Assembly: GCA_030704615.1 (NCBI GenBank)
Contig: CM060732.1
Span: 44,251,053 to 44,315,052 of the forward strand
Reading direction: 5' to 3'
From: Takakia lepidozioides
Lineage: Eukaryota; Streptophyta; Takakiopsida; Takakiales; Takakiaceae
Length of the DNA stretch: 64,000 nt
Shown piece by piece: positions 13,301 through 22,167 of this stretch. A program made the translations under genes and the position numbers. Each line of letters starts with the position of its first letter. The stretch's first letter is position 1. The notes under the pieces were generated by a model. The model ran no database searches. It saw nothing but the letters and a program-made list of their open reading frames with translations, and had not been told where the DNA came from.

Positions 13301-16077
13301 ACAAGACAAATGAACTATATTTGTATATAACAGTGACCAGCTGTTAGAGCGCCCAACTGGCTTTATCAGTTCCCAACAGAGGGTGCAGGTGGACTCAGTT
13401 TCTGTGTCAACTCAGCCAAGAGATAGTCTAAAAATCCAAAACACGAGACTGAAAAACCCAGAAAAGGACAAAGTGAGACAGAAAAAGACATAACCTTCCA
13501 ACCGAAGGTGGGCTGGATTCTATACACCCTGAAAGAAAAACTGAAAAGACCAGGAACCAGAGGGGGAAATTGATTCGAATTTAGGATCAAATACTCTTTA
13601 TACAAGAAAGGATGCTAGGTATATGCGAGGAGAAAAAGACATACAGAAATGTGTAACTTCCTCAAAAAGCCAAAGAACTTATGACAGATGCACAGAGCAG
13701 TGGGATGGGCAAGGGACCTACACTAAGAGGTAGCCGCATGTTGCAAGGAAGAAGCGCCCATGAGGACCCACACCCAGTAGTTGTGCTCCTTGTAACTGCT
13801 TGGATGGTGAATCACCTGTGGTATTGTGGCAACATTCAGGACAGAACCAGTTCCCTGAAGGGAGAGAGGCCTTAGCCACACCAACGCACCGGGAGTGGAA
13901 GGCAGCAGGGCAAGCATCACAGCAGATCAGATTACCATCCATGCCACACAAAGCACACTCATTGATGTTGCCATCCCCATCATCTGTGCTAGAAGTGTGT
14001 AACCCCCCACTCCGGTGTCGGCTCTGCCTGCTTCTCAGCAATCTCTCACTTGCGTTCCTTTGCATCAGTATCTCCTGGCCCTCATTATCCTCATGTTGCC
14101 TCCACTGGCAGTCTTGCTTCACAAACTTATGCTGAAGAGGGTCGTAGAGAGGTAGGTGGGCAGACATAATACGCAGGCTAAGCTCAGTGCGACTCTCATC
14201 AGTCTGCAACACATGGTCGCATAGGAAGCTAAGGATTGCCAGCTTCTCACTCACCTGTACAACTGTCTGGTACTCGCCTTTCGCCAATCCTGCTTGCACC
14301 AGGCTGTACCCCCGCAGTCTGCTATACCCCTGATTTCTCAGGAATGCCACCAAGAAAACTGGCCAAGTCACCGAGTCTAGCAAATTCCAATTGAGATGCC
14401 TGTACAGAGTCGAAGTGAAAGAAAGAACCAAGTAAGTCATTGTTCTGGTATCTAACATTTGAAAACCCCGGCTCAACGGGAGAGGAGTAGACAAAAAGGA
14501 ATGTCTTGTCATATACCCACGACCTATGGCCAATCACCCCTATGAAGCTGCCATAGCTGTCAAAAACCCGAAGTCAGTCTCATCTGACAGGAGTACTCAG
14601 AAAGAAGAAAGGAAGGATCTTTGTAACGTCCAGAGAAAGGTAGAGAATTTAAATGAAATGGAATGACACTTTATAACCTCCGCAGAAAGCTGAAAGAGTT
14701 TATGGGACAAGAGAAAGCAAGAAACAAGAAAGAGAGAGGAGCCCCCCACAAGCAGCCCAAAAAGAACCAGTGTTCAAGGGATTGTGTAAGAGTCAACGCC
14801 TCATGCAGATAGGCTGCTAAGCATTTCTGATCCTCATAAGGAAGATGTCTGTGAGGGATTGGGTATCTCAGAATAGACAAAAGAATCTCCCACGGATCTC
14901 ATAGTAGAGAAATGAAATGAAATGGTGCTTTATAACGTCCGCGGAAAGCTCATAGAGCTTATGGGACAAAATGGAAAGAAAAACATGAGAGAAAACAGGA
15001 AACCAGAGTCAGAGAAAAGAACTATTGGTTGAGTGATTGTCTAAGGGTGAATGCCTCGTGCAGGTAGGCTGCCAAGCATTTCTGATCTTCATAGTGAAAG
15101 ACTTCAGTGAGAGATTGGGTTCCACGGAATAGACAATGGAATCTCCCACGGATCTCATAGTATAGAGGGCAATAGAAGAAGTGTTCTGCAGTTTCAATTT
15201 CCTGGTGGCGCCCTGTGCAAGCTGGACAGAGGTAGAGAAAGAGTTTATAACGTTCACAAGGGGCCGGGGAGAGAGAGAGAGAGAGAGAGAGAACTGCAGA
15301 ATGCTGGCTTGCAAAAGCCCAGTCACAAGGCATGCAGAACACATTAGTTATTGTGTGGCAGTGAAATTAATATGAACACAATGAAACTACTCAAGCCCAC
15401 CACTTGTAAAGGTACCACACCATAGCAGTATAGTACAGTATAGTACAGACTCAAGGGAAGCCACATTGTACCACAGAAGAAAAGGGGAGGAAGGATGGCA
15501 GAGGTGTTGGAGCTGGCGCCACAAAGCTTGCAGCAAACTCATGTGCACACAATCCATAAGCACATTTCCTTGCTCGACCGCTTCTGCAAACTCCTCGATA
15601 GCGAATGGGCTTAAAAACAGCATTCCGCTGAAACATCTTAAGAAACTGTAAACGGACAAAAAGTCAGCCACAGATTCAAGTGGAACATTCAGGTCTGATG
15701 AGGAGGGAGGCAACGGCTGCAAAGCACAATCATCTACAACCTGACATTTTGTTCCACCCATATCCGTCCTGACCATCATACACCAATCTCCTCCAACAGT
15801 CTTTCCTGCAAGATGCTCATCACTGCCACTTTTGAGCCGTTTGGAGCATCATCGCGAAGGTGAATGCATCACCTACCGCCCGGTTGTCTATAAACCTGTC
15901 AGCTGAGGTCTATGAGGAAAACACTCGAGGTTTCTTCCAGGCTCTCCATCTTTTCTCATCCTTAATTTCTGTGTCAAGAAAACTCCGTAGAGGTGAAAAA
16001 ACGAACCATGGCTCTTCTTCCCTGCTCCATGTACGTGAATCCCCCTCTGCATCCTGTTGCCCACTTAGGTCGTCCAT
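7311..16077 (-). CDS. PTM: DDT-domain, double PHD-finger protein, PTM-like
   Basis: A multi-exon minus-strand gene. Recognised exons: about 15.82 kb to 15472 (start of the DDT domain, LNVPLESVADFLSVYSFLR); 14399-13724 (LLDSVTWPVFLVAFL, then a PHD finger beginning CALCGMDGNLICCDACP, then GVGPHGRFFLATC); 12876-12049 (CGWCVLC cysteine cluster); 11737-11448; 11210-11107; 10992-10607 (VRYLDAHIKWSQLL); an exon ending at 8078; and 7450-7311. The last two join in phase to form a second PHD finger (CCLCHAAYDPALFYVSCRFC, then WFHGDAV). Domain order matches Arabidopsis PTM, a PHD transcription factor proposed to pass plastid signals to the nucleus. The ATG at 16077 is tentative. The phase between the 12049 and 11737 exons does not close, so a small exon is missing there. 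The last frame stops soon after the second PHD, so the usual C-terminus is absent or unplaced. The family call is firm; the exact model is not. Confidence 0.8.
13330..13405 (+). repeat. Possible tRNA-derived SINE head
   Basis: GTTAGAGCGCCCAACTGG followed about 35 bp later by AGGTGGACTCAG resembles the A- and B-box spacing of a pol III promoter, as in tRNA-derived SINEs. It lies in a PTM-like intron. The match is weak and no tail or target duplication was found. Confidence 0.3.
14605..15330 (-). mobile_element. Two non-LTR retrotransposon 3' ends (hairpin/CATTT family) in a PTM-like intron
   Basis: These lie in the intron between the 15472 and 14399 exon borders. The right copy (about 15260-14905) encodes on the minus strand a zinc-knuckle C-terminus (CPACTGRHQ, AEHFFYC), then EDQKCLAAYLHEAF, then a stop. 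The left copy (about 14880-14605) repeats EDQKCLAAYLHEAL. Each is followed by a Gly-Cys-coding spacer, a CT-rich run, the AAGCTC/GAGCTT hairpin, TTATAAAGT and a CATTT-type tail. A (GA)n microsatellite at about 15271-15292 sits inside. Both copies are 5'-truncated LINE ends inserted in the same orientation. Confidence 0.75.
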
Positions 16078-16974
16078 TCTAAACAGGAAAGAGAATGAAG
16101 ACAATGTTGAGATTTCACGCTGCCACATCAACCTAAATTCCAGCTACCCATCGCCCTGTTTTTGCGTTCTCCCAACGAACAATGCTCTTGACGGAGGCAG
16201 GGATCCCTAGAGAGAAGGAAATGGAGCGGCGCGCGCAGTTACGAAACAGACAGGGAGGGAGAGTTTGAATTCTGAAGCTTCCACCACACATCCCACTTGT
16301 TATTTTGAAACCCTGTTAGGACACACACTTATCTGGGATCCTGGGTTCAAATTCAGTATGGTCGGGTTCTCACTTCCAACCACAACTCTCGATGTCCTCA
16401 AGGGGATCGATCTTATATCACATTCACAGGGTGACCCAAGTGCTGCCCTCATCACCCCCTCGCAGGTTTCTCATGGTGCCTTCCTTCCTTTGAGAGAGTC
16501 GGATTTGTCGTCTGATTGTAAAGTTGGTGGTTTGTCTTCGATTCATGGTGCCACTATCACTTCGCTTTGGAAGTTTTATGAACAGGTTGTTACGTTTCGT
16601 TCATTCCTCTTGGTGGATCTGCAGGTGGGGGAGCTGGCTTGCAACCCAGTGCAATGAGGCTGTTGTGAGAGCTCCAAAATTCACGAGTGGTGCGGTGCAC
16701 CTGTACACTAGCTGAGAAAGGGAGTTAAGTCGAGGGGAGATGAGGGAGACAGAAGTCTCAAGCTTCACAAAACCCTGCAAGGCATGATTCTCCAATGAGC
16801 CTTCATACGATCGAGAAAGTATGATGGGTTTTGTGTGAGCGCCTCAGCAGACGCGGGCATGGCGATTCGCCCCCTCATCGCTCGTGGCCTTAAGAGAAGT
16901 TGGGGTCCCTTGGCTGATTGTCCTTCATCAATTTCTGTCGGGTTTTCTCTCACCTACCCTCTCTCACGGCTACG
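16078..16974. promoter_or_regulatory. Head-to-head intergenic region, PTM-like / maturase-like genes
   Basis: About 0.9 kb between two divergent tentative start codons, so it should carry both promoters. It includes GGGTTCAAATTC near 16342, which looks like a pol III B box, so a SINE fragment may be present. No TATA element was assigned. Confidence 0.4.
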
Positions 16975-19395
16975 ATGGAGCGTCTCGGAAGGCTGCTAGC
17001 AAGAGGTGAGAGTGGCTATGGCAGTCCGAGGATTTGTTGCATTGTCACAGACTTTACACAGCCAGCTCGGGTCTTTAGCACGGGGGTGGCAGCTCAAGGA
17101 AATTTGGATGGGGAGACAATCTCTGAAGGTAAAAAGGCCCCAGAAGAGAACAGGAGCATTAAAACACCCTGGGTGTTGAAGCTGAATCCACTCACACGGC
17201 AACTGGCCGACAAAGTGGGCTCTCTGGTGACTACTCAGTACACTTCAGACGTCTTTGAAAGGAACGTGATTCCGAAGGCTTTCGCTGTTGTTCAGGTTCG
17301 CTCTCACTCCATACTTATTCGCCATGTTATGTGATGGTGTATCTCCTCGGGGAGGGGGGTGGGAAGAGAAAGAGAGAGTGAGAAGGAGACGATTGTAGTC
17401 ACCCGAAAACTGGGAGGTTGCCGGCCTTCCCCGCAATGCATGATGATATTTCGCTATCCGCTTTCTTTCATGATTTTCGTCTTCCTGTGTTCCGTTGCTG
17501 CATATCTCTCGGATGGAAGCATCTCAGCATGGGCAAATGGGAGGCATTCAGCTTGCTGCGAGTGCAGATTTAAGGTGTCTAGAGTTGGCATGGACATTTG
17601 GAGGTGGGCTTAAAGGTTATGGACTAAGGCCCCAATGTTGAACTTCCCATAATTTGAACATCCTCATTTTGCTGTTCAGAATTCTTCGGGAAGGAACTGT
17701 GCTACAATTGTTCTATCCTCCCTTAAGGTGCACATGTTGGTGAAGTCAACCTTGACATGTGTTCCATCTGTCACTTGTCACAAGGCACATGCTTTTGTTG
17801 TGGGTATTTTGCAGAAGTGGATTTAGTTCTCTATGTGGGACTGATTTGGGGCATCTGAAAATTCTCTGGGTGTACGATGCAGTGATGGCAATAGCATAGG
17901 AAGTGGGTTTTGACTGGGTGCAACACTTTTGTTGTCCTTTTGAAGAATACATTCTGACCACAGCTAACCAAATGGTCGTGAGTGCAGAAAGAGATTTGCT
18001 GCAGAATACTTATTTTAGTTGGGGTACTTAAAAACTGGTGACTGGTATTGGGTGAGCCATGGTTGTAGCCAGATTATCTTGGCTCAACCAAAAAAGAAAC
18101 TATTTACAGCTCTAGTAGAAGACTGCAAAAAATGGGACTGCAAAAGGACAGACAGTGAATGTTGGTGTGAACTCTCTATGCAATCTGTTAGATCTTAAAA
18201 ATGCTTCTCCTCCTTCTGTGGGGTGTCATGTGAGCATGTTTTTCTCGGTACATATAGAGGGTTTCTTTATTAGTGGAGAGGGTTTTGTATTCAGTTTATG
18301 GATACCGGCTGTCTAACAGGGGCACCTTGCATGCAGGACGATGGAAACAGATGTGAAGCAGCCCTGGCAGAAGATGCTGAGCCACAACCAGACCCAGATG
18401 GGCACTGGAGCAGCTCCTTTGAGGCTCAGTCAATTGATCATGCAAAGTGCCTACATGCGCGAGTACTTGCCTTCCGCAGAATGAGTACTTGTACTATGTG
18501 GGATAGAGAAGGGGAACCCTGCATTGAAAAGCACACGGACTCCCTGCCCATGGAGGAGTCAGCCAATCTACAAACCAATAAAAATCCAGAGGGAACTCTT
18601 GATGGGGATCATAAACTGTTTGTGAGGCGAGGCTCCAATTTGTGTCCTCCCACTAGAACACATAAGGATGACCTTGGTGGTTTAGAGATGGATAGAAGTG
18701 AGGCTGGATTTGAGGCTGCGGTATGTCAAACAGGGAATATGCACCCGGACGATGATGGAAAATATCGGAAGATTATGGAGGTAGTTGCTGACCCTTATGT
18801 GCTCATAGCAGCATATGAAAGAATAAAATCAGATATTGGGAAGACAGGCATACATGGAAATTGGTTTGAGAGTACGGCTGAACAGTTGCTCGCAGGAACA
18901 TATTCATTCAAATCCCTGAGGAATGACAGCATCCCGAAACCAGGAGAAGCTAGGGACACCAGACACAGTCTTGTCATAAGCCCTGGGGACCAGATAGTAC
19001 AAGAAGCGGTCAGAGCCGTTATAGCGAGGATATATGAGTCAACAGATGGAGAGGATCCAGAGGGGCTCGGGGCAGGCACCTCCTGCCATTCGGCACTAAG
19101 AACCATAAAGTCTACATGGAAAGGAATAAACTGGTTTGTTCAATTTGAGATTCAGAAGTCTGACCACACCTTAGTTCAGAAAAGGCTTATAGGCCTTCTT
19201 TCACGGAAGATAGCAGATCAACGCATTTTGGATCTGTTGGTGCAGATGTTCGATGCAGGTAAATTAAGTGTGGGAAGACCTCCAAACGATGAGATAGCAC
19301 AAGGAAGTGTCCTGGCACCTCTTTTGGGCGACATCTACTTCCAGCAATTGGATGAGGAAATAGACCGAATCAAAAGGGAGTTTGACAGAAACTAA
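16975..19395 (+). CDS. Group II intron maturase/reverse transcriptase-like protein, organelle-targeted, truncated
   Basis: Exon 1 is 16975-17295 (107 codons, phase 0). It starts MERLGRLLARG, is rich in Arg and Ser and has ARVFSTG, as in mitochondrial presequences. Exon 2 starts after the acceptor at 18336 and ends at the stop at 19395; the phases agree. Exon 2 carries RT-like blocks in the order of group II intron-encoded proteins: ADPYVLIAAYERIKS, WFESTAEQLLAGTY, IPKP, DQIVQEAVRAVIARIYE, SCHSALRTIKSTWKG, KIADQRILDLLVQMFDAG, and AQGSVLAPLLGDIYFQQLD in place of the usual PQGG..SPLLANIYL. The palm block reads WFVQFEIQKSDHT, so the usual catalytic Asp position holds Glu. Translation stops right after IKREFDRN, before any YADD block or maturase X domain. 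Nuclear plant maturases (nMAT) splice mitochondrial introns; this is a degenerate or split relative. Confidence 0.7.
17296..18336 (+). other. Intron of the maturase-like gene
   Basis: The donor is GTTCGC after codon 107 and the acceptor is TGCATGCAG. A short frame at 17359-17613 with a hydrophobic stretch lies inside, but it has no support as a gene. Confidence 0.55.
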
Positions 19396-19514
19396 GAAAG
19401 GTCACAGAGTACAGTGTGAAATGGGCCAGTCTTGCATTTACAAGGCCGCTCTGCAAGCTTAATGCTTATGTGGTGACAGGAGTCATTCCCTATTAGGCAA
19501 CCAACCATGACCAG

Positions 19515-19739
19515 TTGATAGCCGCCTTGGATAGGGTGCTGTTTGCATTATTGCTGCTACAAATAGCCCTATTCATTTTCTTCTGGACACAAGTCCTTCG
19601 GAGAAGGATGCTTGACATCTTCGACATCAGTGAGGGGGAAGACAATTACAGGCTGCTGGAGCTCATTCCTGTGGTGATTGTGGGCCTGACGAGTTGTGTT
19701 GGGAACCAGATAATGGCAAGATTGTGGTGGCTGGCTTAA
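19515..19739 (+). CDS. Small membrane-type reading frame downstream of the maturase-like gene
   Basis: A 74-codon frame with one strong hydrophobic segment (VLFALLLLQIALFIFFW), then a basic patch, an acidic linker (ISEGED) and a weaker hydrophobic stretch. It lies 120 bp past the maturase-like stop, on the same strand. It could be an unspliced C-terminal exon of that gene, a separate small gene, or chance. I recognise no family. Confidence 0.3.
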   Translation: MIAALDRVLFALLLLQIALFIFFWTQVLRRRMLDIFDISEGEDNYRLLELIPVVIVGLTSCVGNQIMARLWWLA

Positions 19740-22167
19740 GAAGTAAGATGGATTATCAGTTTTTGAGCTTGAAAGTTGTTCTTAATGGTGGAAGCTGCTG
19801 TGCAGGATTAAACTTCAGTGTTGAAACAAACACATTTTGAGGCATCTCTTTCAATTCCACACCAATACTCGGAATTTGCCTTTCGTTATAAGTACTTGCA
19901 AAGCACGTTCATTACATCGTTGAGTCAACATAGATTGGCAGTGCTTGCAAAGTCAAGGTTCTAGTTTAGAGATTGTAACTAGAATCTCCATACAACACGA
20001 CCCTCAAGCGCCCCAGCGACGGGTTGAGGACGTTGGTCCCCCAATACCACAGGCCACTCAGGCAAAATTCATGGGGGTGTAGGCATGTTCCAGGTGACCC
20101 CACCTAGGGCAGACCATTGGATCTGCCTGTAAATGAGCAGTACTCATGTGGCTAAGTGGAAACCTTCTGACCCTAACTCGGTGATCTTGCATCCCAGACA
20201 TCCCTCACTGCACCCCTCAAAGATAAACTTGAGCCTCAGGGGGAGGTTACTTCCAAAGAGGTTATTTTCTCCTCTCACTGTTGTTAAGGGGCCTAGTTTA
20301 TGATCTCACAGGTATTTCCCTTTTTTAAGTAAAAACAAAGAAAAGGTAAAGTACATGTATGTGTGAATGGATGGAATAAGGAGAGAATATACTTGGGAAA
20401 CGCAATGATAGGAACCAAGATTCGTGTGAGGCAGGTGGGGATATAGTTCACGGTACGGAAGATGGTACTGCTGTATGTGTTGCTGCAGCAGAGGACGCGG
20501 CTGGTGGTTGGTGGTTGCTCCGCTCTTGCAACCATCGCACCCTTCCGTGCTGCCCTCTCTCCCTGCGTGCAATCTCGCACCTCGATCCATCGATCCACCT
20601 GCGTTGGTGGGTTGCAAGTTATGGGAGGTCTCGGGCATCGTTGAGAGACAGACCAGTTTGTGGGTGCTGCTGCATTATTTGCAGCTAATAGTGTTCTGTA
20701 GTGTGAAGAAACAGCGGGGCTTCTGTGATCCATTGGGGTACTTGGGCTGAGGGGGATTTTTCAATTGGGATCATGTGTGGTCTGTCCCTGGTAGGTGTGG
20801 TGGTGGATTGGACGTAAATTGTGCACAAGACGTGAAGTGCGCAGGTGGGCAGGGGTGACTCAACGGCAATCTCGGCAATCTCTTGGGGGCCTCGGACAGA
20901 AACATCTTTACGAGCGATGCAGCTGCAACTGAGTAGCGCCCACGTCGGTCAGCTTCCTCCTTATAGGACCATTCCATCCCTTTTCTTTGGTGGAGTCCGC
21001 ACACATTCTGCAGTTGAGGATGCCAGGAGCTATTTCAGGAGCACGTTGCACCACCGTTCTACCCATGGCAATTGGAGGAGGCCACCCCCTCTTACGGCTC
21101 AGAGATCGCTGTCTCACACTGTACATTCAGTCTCTGAAACCTGAACTTTTTATATATGCTATGCAAATTCTCGGACAAGAACTTGTAGGATGATGTGCAG
21201 CAGGTTTGAATGAGATCTGTTTGCTGAAGGCTTTAATTCGCTGAGATCTTGGTAAGCACTGTACTTAGAGCTACAGTGCGGCATTGACCTTAAGTTGCAA
21301 TGTTCTGTCTGAGATCTAAAATCGTTTACTTGCATGCATTCCACAACTTGTTGAAAGCTGGTTGGAAACTTACTTGATGAGAGTGCTTCTGAACTCGGAC
21401 ATACGATCTTGGCACTCAGGTGAAGGGTTGCAAAATAAAAGTGATAACGAGAGGAAAAATGTCAGTTGAGCATACGTGTGCAGAAGCTTACAATTGTGTT
21501 TGATTGATTCGCCAGAGGAACTTCTTGAGGTATAAGAGGGAACGACAGTATAGAGATGAAAAGTGAGCAGGAAGTCAGAGACAAGCCCCATGAATTTCTT
21601 CTGGAGAGCGCTGGATTACTCCATTCTTTCCAAGTTAGTGACACAGAAATTATCAGTCTATGTTGTAGCCAGACCTTCAGTAAAAATCCTTATAAGCCAA
21701 CCAAACAGTCATGAAGAAGGTTTGGGTTGTTATTTATCAGGCTTTCCTTGCTTCTTGAAGGGGACAAGGCATCTACAATTTGTCATTTTGTCACTTTGGC
21801 TTTTACTTGAACTTTGCTCGATCTATTGCAAGGCATTATCACTTTTACACCTTGGAAGGGTTAGTTTTCTTCACAGCACAAATTGAGTTTCACAATAATG
21901 TTTATTCTAGCAACCTACTTGTTTGTTACTGGACTCACCAGAGAGGGGAGGAAGAGAAAGGAGATAATCAGTAAGCAGGGAATGACCTTGCCTCGTGGTT
22001 TGCTGCACTACATAACAACTTCTTGATTCAGAGTGCTGGGAATGTGTTTTACAGTTGGCCATAACAATTGAAGCAGGCAACTTAGAAGGTTTTGGACTAA
22101 GATACCTGTGGTGGTTGTGGGAGCATACAGGCTGGGTGCATAGAGACAGACACAAGGGGCGTGACAG
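19740..22167. other. Intergenic region and unplaced SCPL first exon
   Basis: About 2.4 kb. It must hold the promoter and the signal-peptide exon of the carboxypeptidase gene, which I could not place. Plus-strand frames starting at 20462 and 20475 are candidates only by position. A SINE-like element is noted at 20.0-20.3 kb. Confidence 0.4.
19985..20290 (+). repeat. Probable tRNA-derived SINE
   Basis: TGGCTAAGTGG at 20148-20158 fits the pol III A-box consensus exactly, and GGTGATCTTGCATCCC at 20180-20195 is a degenerate B box at suitable spacing. Flanking sequence has a compact, GC-rich SINE-like look. No target duplication was identified. Confidence 0.45.

Noticed and set aside
17359-17613. 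Plus-strand frame with a hydrophobic segment
   Set aside because: Sits within the intron of the maturase-like gene and shows no conservation cues.
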